From: an uncultured bacterium
GTDB taxonomy: Bacteria > Spirochaetota > Spirochaetia > Sphaerochaetales > Sphaerochaetaceae
Length of the DNA: 25,546 bases
Assembly (NCBI GenBank): GCA_905215015.1
Contig: CAJMOS010000031.1
Location: 1 to 25,546 of the forward strand
Reading direction: 5' to 3'
A program made the translations under genes and the position numbers. The notes beneath the pieces were generated by a model that saw only the letters and a list, made by a program, of their open reading frames with translations, was not told where the DNA came from and did no database searches. This document shows, piece after piece, positions 15,048-22,216 of the stretch. Each line of letters starts with the position of its first letter. Position 1 is the first letter of the stretch.

Positions 15048-16558
15048 CACGTAATCGGAGCAGGGTTGAAGATGCACAGGTAGTTGTGCAAACCGTACTG
15101 CTCCGCAAAGGGCTTCTTGGTCCCGCTCGCGCAATCCAGAATCAGGTTGAACAGTTCGGTGCCCACATCCTTGATGGTGCGCTCGCCGGTGGCGATGGTT
15201 CCCGCGTTGACGTCGATCAGGTCATCCCACATCTCCTTCATCTCCTTGCGGGAACAAACCTTGATCACCGGCATCGAGGCGAGACCATACGGTGTCCCAC
15301 GTCCGGTCATGAAGACCTCGAGGACACAGCCGCTCGCCAGCTGGCTGGGACCGCAGACGATATCGCTCGCCGGGGTCGCAGCGTAAATCAGGCCATGCTT
15401 GGTGGGGATCTCGCCGGGGTCGAGCACCTGGCAGATCGGTGCGGTACCGCTCTTGGCAATCGAACCCATCGCCTTCTCGACGATATTGGCAAGACCACCC
15501 GCCTTGTTGCCCGGAGTCGGATTGGCGTCGCGGTCGACCTTGCCCTCGGCAAGGTAGTCGTCGTACCACTTCATGTTCTTGGCCAGCTTCCTGCAGGTCG
15601 CTTCATCGACACAGCGGGCGGCGAGTTTCTCGACTCCGTCACGCACCTCGGTCACTTCGCTGAACATCACCGTGGCGCCACCGGAGACCAGCATGTCGCT
15701 GGCGTATCCGGCCGACGGATTGGCGGTCACGCCGCTGAAGGCATCGCTGCCTCCGCACTGCATGCCGATGCAGAGTCTGGAAAGCGGAAGCTCGACGCGC
15801 CTACGCTGGTTCAGCCTGGCAAGCTTCCTGTCCGCCATCGCCATCAGCGCGTCCATCATGGCATGGAAGCCCTTCTCCTTCTGCAGGACGATCACGTTCT
15901 CAGGGGTGATGTCCTTCTTGTCCATGATCATGTCCAACGTCAGCTTCTCGCAACCAAGGCTGACCACCATCAGCTCGCCACCGAAATTCGGGTTCTTGGC
16001 GATGTTGCGCACGTAGCGTTTGGGAATGTCGCTGTTGGTGGCGTTGATGGCGACGCCGCACCCATACGGATGGTTCAGGGCGACGATGTCATCCACGTTC
16101 GGATACTTCGGAAGCAGTTCCTCCTTCATCTTCTTCACCGCCACATCCAGCACCCCTTGGACACACTGCACCGCCGTGGTGATTCCCAAAATGTTGCGGC
16201 TGCCAGCGTACTCACATCCGGAAACCTCGTAGCCAAGCCATGTGGTGCGCGGCGGCTTGGGCAGATCCCTGACGATATGGGTTCCCCACTGCAGGTGGTC
16301 GAGTCCGGGAGACTGTGGAACCTCGATCATGTGCTCGTTGATCCAGGAACCAGCCTTCACGTCGCGGTTCAAGGCTCCGAGTCTCACACCGTAGCGTACG
16401 ACATACTCGCCCTTCCTCATGTCCCGGAGCGCAATCTTGTGCGCTTGGGGAATCGGATCCTGCGTGACAAGACCACCACCGAGATCCTCCCCTTTTGCCA
16501 AGGGTTCAATCGCGATGGCGACATTGTCCTTTTCGGTAATCTGAATGTATTTCAGCAT
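15047..16558 (-). CDS. garD: galactarate dehydratase (UxaA/GarD family)
   Basis: A 503-residue protein that follows E. coli GarD closely along its length as I recall that sequence. It has an N-terminal SAF-like domain with VAIAIEPLAKGE, then NILGITTAVQCVQGV, NHPYGCGVAIN, NPNFGGELMVVSLGCEKL, MQCGGSDAFSGVTANP, SEVTEVRDGVEKLA and the terminal GLHNYLCIFNPAPIT. GarD dehydrates galactarate (meso-galactarate) to 5-dehydro-4-deoxy-D-glucarate in the cytoplasm, using a metal. Close UxaA relatives act on altronate, so the substrate needs testing, but the match favours galactarate. It leads a two-gene unit with the hydroxyacid dehydrogenase. The ribosome site is AAGGAA, about 7 nt upstream. GarL/GarR-type enzymes for the next steps are not in the window. 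Confidence 0.9.
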   Translation of the reverse strand: MLKYIQITEKDNVAIAIEPLAKGEDLGGGLVTQDPIPQAHKIALRDMRKGEYVVRYGVRLGALNRDVKAGSWINEHMIEVPQSPGLDHLQWGTHIVRDLPKPPRTTWLGYEVSGCEYAGSRNILGITTAVQCVQGVLDVAVKKMKEELLPKYPNVDDIVALNHPYGCGVAINATNSDIPKRYVRNIAKNPNFGGELMVVSLGCEKLTLDMIMDKKDITPENVIVLQKEKGFHAMMDALMAMADRKLARLNQRRRVELPLSRLCIGMQCGGSDAFSGVTANPSAGYASDMLVSGGATVMFSEVTEVRDGVEKLAARCVDEATCRKLAKNMKWYDDYLAEGKVDRDANPTPGNKAGGLANIVEKAMGSIAKSGTAPICQVLDPGEIPTKHGLIYAATPASDIVCGPSQLASGCVLEVFMTGRGTPYGLASMPVIKVCSRKEMKEMWDDLIDVNAGTIATGERTIKDVGTELFNLILDCASGTKKPFAEQYGLHNYLCIFNPAPIT

Positions 16559-16588
16559 CTCTATTCCTTATCTGATAGGCTATGTTAG

Positions 16589-16596
16589 GTGTACAC
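16589..16596. promoter_or_regulatory. GTGTACAC palindrome upstream of garD, possible operator
   Basis: An 8-bp perfect palindrome 31 nt upstream of the garD ATG, where an operator for a GntR- or LacI-type regulator could sit. Flanking bases do not extend the symmetry, so it may be chance. Confidence 0.3.
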
Positions 16597-16601
16597 GAAT
16601 C

Positions 16602-16663
16602 TGGGATAGGAATCAACGGATACCCACACTTTCTTTGCGCATGACCTTTTCGTGGGATAGGAA
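16602..16663. repeat. direct repeat TGGGATAGGAA, two copies
   Basis: Identical 11-mers at 16602-16612 and 16653-16663, 51 bp apart, with a shorter TGGGATGG at 16671-16678. The core TGGGATAGG also appears at 28-36 in the noncoding left edge. Could be a regulator site read as TTCCTATCCCA on the minus strand. Confidence 0.4.
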
Positions 16664-16753
16664 AGAAATATGGGATGGCTGCATGCACAGCGGTTCGGAG
16701 AACGCCCTGCCGCAGTGGCCGCATGTGACCACCCCCGGCCTTGCCCTGCAGGA

Positions 16754-16813
16754 ACGAGGAATTCCATGAAGCCCATCAGCCCCTTCCGTCTGCCTCATGG
16801 CTCCATTCCTCGT
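16754..16813. repeat. 60-nt interrupted inverted repeat (stem-loop)
   Basis: ACGAGGAAT (16754-16762) pairs with ATTCCTCGT (16805-16813). Inside these arms CCATGA (16764-16769) pairs with TCATGG (16795-16800), giving about 15 paired bases with a small internal bulge and a 25-nt loop. No T-run follows on either strand, so it is not a simple terminator. Confidence 0.5.
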
Positions 16814-16889
16814 GTGACGAAGAGATGTCTCCCGAGTAGATGGCGTCCCTCTCTTTGCCATACCCCGTTTGTGCGGCATACATCCACAT

Positions 16890-16918
16890 TTGCAATATCT
16901 GTTTGCGCGAGGTATGGT
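16890..16918 (+). promoter_or_regulatory. GH43 gene promoter
   Basis: TTGCAA (16890-16895), 17 bp, TATGGT (16913-16918). The -10 ends 8 nt before the ATG, so transcription would begin at or beside the start codon. The only ribosome-site candidate, GAGG at 16909-16912, would then not be transcribed. Confidence 0.5.
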
Positions 16919-16926
16919 AACGGTAT

Positions 16927-18399
16927 ATGCACACACGAACTTTTCAAAACCCTATCCTTCCCGGCTTCTATCCGGATCCCTCGATTACCAAGAAAGGTAC
17001 CGATTTCTATCTCGTTTGCTCCACCTTCAGCTATTTTCCCGGCATTCCTCTCTTTCATTCCAAGGATCTTGTCCATTGGGAACAGTTGGGCAATGTGGTC
17101 ACCAGGAGCTCGCAGGCAGATCTCGAGAAATACCAGATATACGCCGCCACCATCCGCTACAGGGCCTACGACGACACGTTCTATGTGGTCACCACTTTGG
17201 TAAAGCCTGGTTCTTATTACGAGAACATCAACGTCTACTACACCGCAAAAGACCCTGGCGGTCCTTGGTCGGACGCCCATGCCGTCAAAGGCGCCGAGGG
17301 CATCGACCCCACGCTGGTCTTCGACGGAGAGGACGTGTGGTATCTGGGCAACATGCGTGTCGAGCCAGAGAATAATGACAACAAGAGCCGGTGGATCTGG
17401 TTGCAGGAACTGGACTTAGAGACAAACACGCTTGTGGGAGAGAAACATATCCTCCGCAAGGATGGCGCCCTCTACGGAGCCATGTGTCCCGAGGGTCCCC
17501 ATATCTACCACCGGGGAACCTGGTACTATCTGCTGATTGCCGAAGGAGGCACCAAGCACAACCATGCCGCCAGCGTCTTCAGAAGCAAGGCAATCACAGG
17601 CCCCTACGAGGGAAATCCGCGCAATCCTGTCCTCACCCATCGCAATCTTTCCATGGACAGCCTGGTCAACAGCGTGGGCCATGCCGACCTTGTCGAAACC
17701 CAGGACGAGACGTGGGCGGTTTGCCTCGGAGTCAGGCCCTGCGGTGGTGCCATGTTCCGCAATCTCGGACGAGAGACATTCCTGGTTCCGGTAATCTGGG
17801 AACAGGACTGGCCTGTCTTCGCACCAAAGACAGGCCATGTCGAGCTCATCGAAAAAGCCCCTCGGTTGCCCGGGAAAACGTATCCGGAGGAACCAGCTTG
17901 CGACCTTTTCACCGCCGAACGGGAACTCGGACCTTACTGGTTGCTTGAGCACACCTTCGACCCGCTTCCCTACTCGCTGGATAAAGGCGGGCTGACGTTG
18001 AGACGCGCGCGCCTTTTCCGAAGGCTCAGAAGCATGCATTGGAGGGCGGAACTCACTGTAGGGACAAGGACTGATGGCGCGAGCCTGATGTTGCTTGCCG
18101 ACCAGAAGAACTGGATGAGGCTCGGGAAGCAAAAAGGAAAACTCGTCCTTACCGTCTGCGACAAGGGAAAGGAAGCGGATGTGTGGGAATCCCCCGGATC
18201 CTCTTGCGAGCTTGCGGTCGAAGGAGACAAGCTCGACATCCAGTTTTTCGTAAAGCAAAACGATGCATGGAAAACGGCGGGAGAGCTCCAGGATGGCAGA
18301 ATCCTTTCCGACTACTATTCCTTCACGGGGAACATGGTTGGCATGGAGAGCACCCAGGAAGCCAGATTCCTGTCCTTCAGTCTGGTCGCCCTGCATTGA
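16927..18399 (+). CDS. glycoside hydrolase family 43 (beta-xylosidase/alpha-L-arabinofuranosidase-like), cytoplasmic
   Basis: A 490-residue GH43 enzyme. The five-bladed propeller starts NPILPGFYPDPSI with the catalytic base Asp17. The pKa-tuning Asp127 is in GIDPTLVFD and the general acid Glu189 in CPEGPHIY. A C-terminal beta-sandwich (about 320-490) of the GH43_C2 type follows. There is no signal peptide, so it would cleave imported oligosaccharides inside the cell. An in-frame TAA lies two codons upstream, so this ATG is the first possible start. The product could be xylose or arabinose; the family assignment is firm, the specificity is not. It is divergent from garD and convergent with the cyclase-family gene, with no sugar-oligomer transporter in view. 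Confidence 0.9.
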   Translation: MHTRTFQNPILPGFYPDPSITKKGTDFYLVCSTFSYFPGIPLFHSKDLVHWEQLGNVVTRSSQADLEKYQIYAATIRYRAYDDTFYVVTTLVKPGSYYENINVYYTAKDPGGPWSDAHAVKGAEGIDPTLVFDGEDVWYLGNMRVEPENNDNKSRWIWLQELDLETNTLVGEKHILRKDGALYGAMCPEGPHIYHRGTWYYLLIAEGGTKHNHAASVFRSKAITGPYEGNPRNPVLTHRNLSMDSLVNSVGHADLVETQDETWAVCLGVRPCGGAMFRNLGRETFLVPVIWEQDWPVFAPKTGHVELIEKAPRLPGKTYPEEPACDLFTAERELGPYWLLEHTFDPLPYSLDKGGLTLRRARLFRRLRSMHWRAELTVGTRTDGASLMLLADQKNWMRLGKQKGKLVLTVCDKGKEADVWESPGSSCELAVEGDKLDIQFFVKQNDAWKTAGELQDGRILSDYYSFTGNMVGMESTQEARFLSFSLVALH

Positions 18400-18400
18400 G

Positions 18401-18429
18401 ACAAAGAGGGCCGCCTTCCGGCAGCCCTC
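18401..18429 (-). terminator. intrinsic terminator of the TRAP/cyclase operon
   Basis: Minus strand GAGGGCTGCC, a GGAA tetraloop, then GGCGGCCCTC: a 10-bp stem with one U-G pair, followed by TTTGTCT. It lies 25 nt after the cyclase-family stop. The plus-strand version has an A-C mismatch and no T-run, so it serves the GH43 gene poorly. Confidence 0.7.
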
Positions 18430-18454
18430 CATCGGACTTGTGGTTCCGAACGCA

Positions 18455-19153
18455 TCAGGAGAACTCTGCAAGCCCCTCGATCGCATAGGCGTGGACCGGA
18501 GAAGAATCCAATCCAAGGATCGGGAGCGGAGAATAGCTCATGAAGAAGGCGTCCTTCTTCAAAAGGTCAAGATGCTTCAGGACCTCGATGAAGAGGATGT
18601 TCTTGGCAAGGAGGATGTCGTGGAACGGCTTCACGTCCTCGTTGGAACTCTCGACAGAGACGCCATCACCGAATCCGACGCCTTTGGCCTCATGGGCGAG
18701 GAACCAGTTCGCGGTATCCGCGTTGATGAACATGCGGGTATCTTCCTTGGTGTTTGATTTCGGGGTAAAGGGCGGGAACTGCCAGTCGCTGTCGATGATG
18801 ACGATGTCGTGCGGCTTCATCTTCGGGGCGACATATGTGTCCAGCAATTCCGGAGTCACGTAGCTGTTCGGCTTGACGCGCTCGTCGCTTTTCGGGAACT
18901 TCACGTAGATCGCCCGGCCCATGAACTGGGTAAGGGGGACCTCAAGCACGCTCGGGCCATTCTCAAAGTGATGGTAGGGGCACTCGACATGGGTGCCGAG
19001 ATGGCTCATCAGATCCATGTTGGTATGCCAGTCGGGAATCAACCCGCCGGTGTTGAAGCGATCCAGCTTGCAACGCCGCGTCTCGGTTGCCGGATCAATC
19101 GGCTTGGACAGGTCCACCACCCGCAATCCATTCATTTCATAGACAAATTCCAT
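18455..19153 (-). CDS. cyclase-family metal hydrolase (kynurenine-formamidase-like, PF04199 type)
   Basis: A 232-residue protein with VVDLSKPID near the start and the metal-binding pattern His51-LGT-His55-V-Glu57-CPY-His61. It matches the HxGTHxDxPxH signature of KynB/cyclase-family hydrolases except that the usual Asp ligand is Glu. Later segments include HDIVIIDSDWQ (about 114-124) and GVGFGDGVSVESSN (about 156-169), where the family has a GxDxxSxE-like region. Characterised relatives hydrolyse amides (formylkynurenine, isatin), and some act on lactam- or lactone-like rings. It is the last gene of the TRAP operon, 17 bp after the reductase, with a GAAGGAG ribosome site. The substrate is presumably the TRAP-imported acid or a derivative. 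Confidence 0.82.
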   Translation of the reverse strand: MEFVYEMNGLRVVDLSKPIDPATETRRCKLDRFNTGGLIPDWHTNMDLMSHLGTHVECPYHHFENGPSVLEVPLTQFMGRAIYVKFPKSDERVKPNSYVTPELLDTYVAPKMKPHDIVIIDSDWQFPPFTPKSNTKEDTRMFINADTANWFLAHEAKGVGFGDGVSVESSNEDVKPFHDILLAKNILFIEVLKHLDLLKKDAFFMSYSPLPILGLDSSPVHAYAIEGLAEFS

Positions 19154-19170
19154 AGTTTCTCCTTCTCTTG

Positions 19171-20076
19171 TTATGTTCTGGTCTCCAGTGCATGCACTGC
19201 AGCCACCATCAGTTCCTGACAGGGCACAGCCACGCCCAGCTCACGTGCCCGTTTCACGACATAGCCGCTGATCGAGTCCACTTCCGTCTTTCTTCCTGCC
19301 TGCACGTCGCTGTAGATCGAGGTATACCCGCCGTGGGCGTTTTTGCACAGGTTGAACAATCCCCCAAGCATCGCATCCTCGTCCATCGGGTATCCGTCCT
19401 TGCTGGCGACACCAAGCGTCTCACGGCAGAGCTTCCGGACGATGGACCAGGCGTACGGGTTTGCCGCCAGCTCTTCCATCGAGCAGCCAAGAACTGCCGT
19501 GGTGATGCTGATCGAGGTATTGTTGGCTAGCTTCTTCCAGATTGCCGCGCGCACGTCGCGCTCGACCTCGATGGCAAAACCTGCCTTCTGGAACATGTCC
19601 GCCAGAGGCGCAAGGTCCCCCTTCTCGCCCCGAGGCAGACCGATATACCCCTTGCCGCGGGATCCATGGACCACATGGCCAGGCCCCAGCTTGTGGGCGC
19701 TGTCCTGGGTGGTCCCGATCACCACGTGGTTCCTCGGCGCAAATTTTCCCATCACCTCCTCATGGCCTGCGCCATTCTGGAAGGTGACGAGCCAGGTATG
19801 CTCGCCGATCACCGCCTTGTTGGCGTCCAAGACGGCTTCATTGGCATACCCTTTGACGAACAGGATCACCACGTCAGCCTTTTCCAGCCCCTCCACCGAG
19901 ACACGGTAGGAGGGATGGAAGGCATGCGGTCCGTCAGGCTCCTCGACAACGAATCCATTCTCCGCCTCGGCTACCGCTTGCGGATGTCGGCCGATGATGG
20001 TGACATCCTCATGCTCCGAAAGCCTGGCACCGAACAGACACCCCATCGCGCCATCGCCGAGAATCACGATCCGCAT
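19171..20076 (-). CDS. ketopantoate-reductase-family (PanE/ApbA-like) 2-keto-acid reductase
   Basis: A 301-residue NADP-dependent reductase. The N-terminal Rossmann motif is ILGDGAMGCLFGARL. The family's catalytic Lys/Asn helix appears as WKKLANNTSISI (about 174-185) and the C-terminal Glu as RKTEVDSISGYVV (about 262-274). PanE itself reduces 2-dehydropantoate, but paralogues reduce other branched or long 2-keto acids. Its place between a TRAP permease and a cyclase-family hydrolase makes a catabolic role likelier than pantothenate synthesis. Its GGAGG ribosome site begins in the dctM stop codon (9 bp between genes), showing tight coupling. No panB or panC neighbours are present. Confidence 0.85.
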   Translation of the reverse strand: MRIVILGDGAMGCLFGARLSEHEDVTIIGRHPQAVAEAENGFVVEEPDGPHAFHPSYRVSVEGLEKADVVILFVKGYANEAVLDANKAVIGEHTWLVTFQNGAGHEEVMGKFAPRNHVVIGTTQDSAHKLGPGHVVHGSRGKGYIGLPRGEKGDLAPLADMFQKAGFAIEVERDVRAAIWKKLANNTSISITTAVLGCSMEELAANPYAWSIVRKLCRETLGVASKDGYPMDEDAMLGGLFNLCKNAHGGYTSIYSDVQAGRKTEVDSISGYVVKRARELGVAVPCQELMVAAVHALETRT

Positions 20077-20085
20077 GATTCCTCC

Positions 20086-21504
20086 TTACGCCATGCCGAG
20101 GGCAGTCGGAATGGTCATGGAGAGCGCGGGGACGAACACGACGCACATCAGCGAGAAGACCATGGTCAAGAACAGGCCAAGCTCTTTCTTCGCCGTCTTC
20201 TCCAGGCTGGTATGACCTACCGCACAACCAACGAACAGGGCTGAACCCACCGGAGGCGTGCAAAGACCGATGGCAAGGTTGAAAATCAGCATGATGCCGA
20301 ACTGCGCAGGGTGCATGTGGATGATCGGACCGGTGACGACCGGATACAGGATCGGGGTCATGATCATGATCAGCGGGGCCATGTCCATGAAGCATCCCAG
20401 GACCAGGAGAAGCGCATTGATGATCAACAGCAGCAGGACCCGGTTGTCGGTAATCGAGACCAGCGCGTTGGTGATCATCGCGGGGATCCTCAGCAGTGTC
20501 ATCATGTAGGCGAACGCCTTTGCCGTCGCAATCAGCGTAAGGACGGTGGCGAGAGTCCTTAGGGAGCCCTTCAGGACCTGCGGGAAATGGCTGAGCTTGT
20601 CGGTACGCAGGACGAAGTAGGTCAGGATGAAGGCGTAGACACAGGCAACCGCGGCGGATTCGGTCGCGGTGAAGATGCCGAGCGCGACACCGCCCATGAT
20701 GATGACCAGGGTGAACATCGGCAGGATCGAGTTGAGCACGACACCAAAGCATTTTCCCATCTCCACCGAGAAGGAACGGGTGTTCAGGATGTACCAGGAG
20801 GCAGGACTCTTGGTCAGGCCGTTTTTCAGGTCGTCCCTATGTCCACCGAAGGCCATCCACCGCACCTTGTCCTGGGGACCGATCTTGAACCCCTTGGGGA
20901 AATTGTACTTCTTGCCTGCGAAGAAGCAGTAGACACAGAAGCAAAGGCCAAGCCAGATGCCGGGAATGAAGCCCGCCATGAACATCGTGGCAATCGTCGG
21001 CACTCCACCTGCCGCCAGCGAGTAAATGACCATGTTGTGGGACGGCGGGATCAGCACGCCCTGGCAGGCGGTGGTCACCGTCAAGCCGACAGAGAACTCG
21101 GGGTCATAGCCCTGCTTCTTCATCATCGGGATGACGACCGAACCGAGGGATGAGACGTCGGCGACCGCCGAGCCGGAAATACCGCCGAAGAAGGTCGAGG
21201 AGATGACATTCACGTAGGCGAGACCGCCACGGAAACGTCCGACGACCAGGTTCGCAAGGTCGATGATGCGGTCCGACACCTTGCCCGCGGCCATAATCTC
21301 ACCCATCAGGATGAAGAACGGGATGGCGAGCAGGGAAAAATTGCTTACCCCATCGATCATCATGCGGACCATGACCGTCAGGTTGGTGTGCATGATCGCC
21401 GCAGACCCGAGCGTGGCAAGAAGCAGGGCGAAGGTGACGGGGACGCGGAGGAACATCAGTACGAAGAACCCTCCAAGCAGGACGAGTGTAGCCAGTTCTT
21501 TCAT
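20086..21504 (-). CDS. dctM: TRAP transporter large permease
   Basis: A 472-residue membrane protein of the DctM family, the 12-TM subunit that carries Na+-coupled uptake. Recognisable segments include RVPVTFALLLATLGSA, the IPFFILMGEIM helix, FFGGISGSAVADVSSLG (about 105-121), the discontinuous-helix region GVLIPPSHNMVIYS and the later TATESAAVACVYAF. Family members are usually near 425 residues. The excess lies in the central cytoplasmic loop (about 202-260), which is long and charged. The start overlaps the dctQ stop by 4 bp (ATGA). Confidence 0.94.
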   Translation of the reverse strand: MKELATLVLLGGFFVLMFLRVPVTFALLLATLGSAAIMHTNLTVMVRMMIDGVSNFSLLAIPFFILMGEIMAAGKVSDRIIDLANLVVGRFRGGLAYVNVISSTFFGGISGSAVADVSSLGSVVIPMMKKQGYDPEFSVGLTVTTACQGVLIPPSHNMVIYSLAAGGVPTIATMFMAGFIPGIWLGLCFCVYCFFAGKKYNFPKGFKIGPQDKVRWMAFGGHRDDLKNGLTKSPASWYILNTRSFSVEMGKCFGVVLNSILPMFTLVIIMGGVALGIFTATESAAVACVYAFILTYFVLRTDKLSHFPQVLKGSLRTLATVLTLIATAKAFAYMMTLLRIPAMITNALVSITDNRVLLLLIINALLLVLGCFMDMAPLIMIMTPILYPVVTGPIIHMHPAQFGIMLIFNLAIGLCTPPVGSALFVGCAVGHTSLEKTAKKELGLFLTMVFSLMCVVFVPALSMTIPTALGMA

Positions 21505-22127
21505 TTGGAAGCCTCCTGGTTTTTCTGGTTCTTCAACTCCTCACGGTAGTCGATTTCCTTCTCTGAATAGTACATATCGTCCTTCTTCAGGATGCCGGTC
21601 AGGAACAGGATGGAGTCAAACGTCATGAGGAATCCGGCAATTGGGGCCGGAATGTACTGGACCCAGGTGGGCCAGCCAGTCATGGGCAACACGCCTGGAC
21701 GGCTGAGAAGCTTGCCGACATACTGGCTTCCGCAGACGAGGAGGAACACGCCGCAGAGCAGGACGCATGCATCGCCGAAGAATTCAAGGAACTTCCGTCC
21801 CTTTCCTCCCTTGGGGAACAGGTTGTAGACGATGTTGACCGAAATATGCAGATGGTCACGAACACCAATGGCGCACGCGATGAAGGCGAACAGCGTCACC
21901 AGCAGGGTCGGAACTTCCTCTGCCCATCCGATGCCCGTGCCGAAACAATACCGCAGCACGACCGTGATGAACACCAACAGCGTCATCAACGCGAGTGCGC
22001 ACTGGGCGATGCAAAGCACCACAAAATGGACCCAACGGTTCCCGAGCCGCAACATCTCCGCCACCGTCAGCTTTCCCTCAGGAACCAGGCGATGACGCTC
22101 AAGGAACGATTGCTTGCCAGATACCAT
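21501..22127 (-). CDS. dctQ: TRAP transporter small permease
   Basis: A 208-residue, four-helix membrane protein of the DctQ family. It has a first helix near 33-58, a GTGIGWAEEVPTLLVTLFAF segment (about 67-86) where the family carries its typical W.EE motif, and a GVRDHLHISVNIVYNLFPK loop (about 91-109), where R and H.. are conserved. It pairs with DctM to form the membrane part of the transporter. It lies 89 bp downstream of dctP, with a strong hairpin between, and overlaps dctM by 4 bp. Confidence 0.9.
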   Translation of the reverse strand: MVSGKQSFLERHRLVPEGKLTVAEMLRLGNRWVHFVVLCIAQCALALMTLLVFITVVLRYCFGTGIGWAEEVPTLLVTLFAFIACAIGVRDHLHISVNIVYNLFPKGGKGRKFLEFFGDACVLLCGVFLLVCGSQYVGKLLSRPGVLPMTGWPTWVQYIPAPIAGFLMTFDSILFLTGILKKDDMYYSEKEIDYREELKNQKNQEASK

Positions 22128-22156
22128 ACTAAACCAACCTTTTTCAATACAAGCGA

Positions 22157-22199
22157 ATGCCGGGCAAGGGGAAAGGCACCCTCTCCCCTATCCCGGCAT
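22157..22199. promoter_or_regulatory. dctP-dctQ intergenic hairpin
   Basis: ATGCCGGG (22157-22164) pairs with CCCGGCAT (22192-22199), and inside it AGGGGA (22167-22172) pairs with TCCCCT (22184-22189), giving a roughly 14-bp stem. No U-run follows on the minus strand. Such hairpins after a binding-protein gene commonly stabilise its mRNA or damp expression of the permeases. Confidence 0.6.
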
Positions 22200-22216
22200 A
22201 TGAAGCCATACGGCAA

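Larger units (their letters stand above)
16559..16926. other. 368-bp divergent spacer between garD and the GH43 gene
   Basis: No convincing gene. Open frames across it lack ribosome sites and recognisable content. It contains a GTGTACAC palindrome (16589-16596), a repeated TGGGATAGGAA (16602-16612 and 16653-16663), a 60-nt inverted-repeat element (16754-16813) and a promoter for the GH43 gene (16890-16918). No clear garD promoter was identified; it should lie in 16565-16625. Confidence 0.6.

Noticed and set aside
16613..16936. 107-codon minus-strand frame with several CxC/CxxC pairs in the garD-GH43 spacer
   Set aside because: It overlaps the GH43 start, has no ribosome site, and its composition looks like a chance open frame in GC-rich DNA; other frames there are open too.
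19186..19199. 14-bp perfect palindrome CAGTGCATGCACTG in the reductase gene
   Set aside because: It encodes ordinary residues, has no loop, and about one such palindrome is expected by chance in 25 kb.
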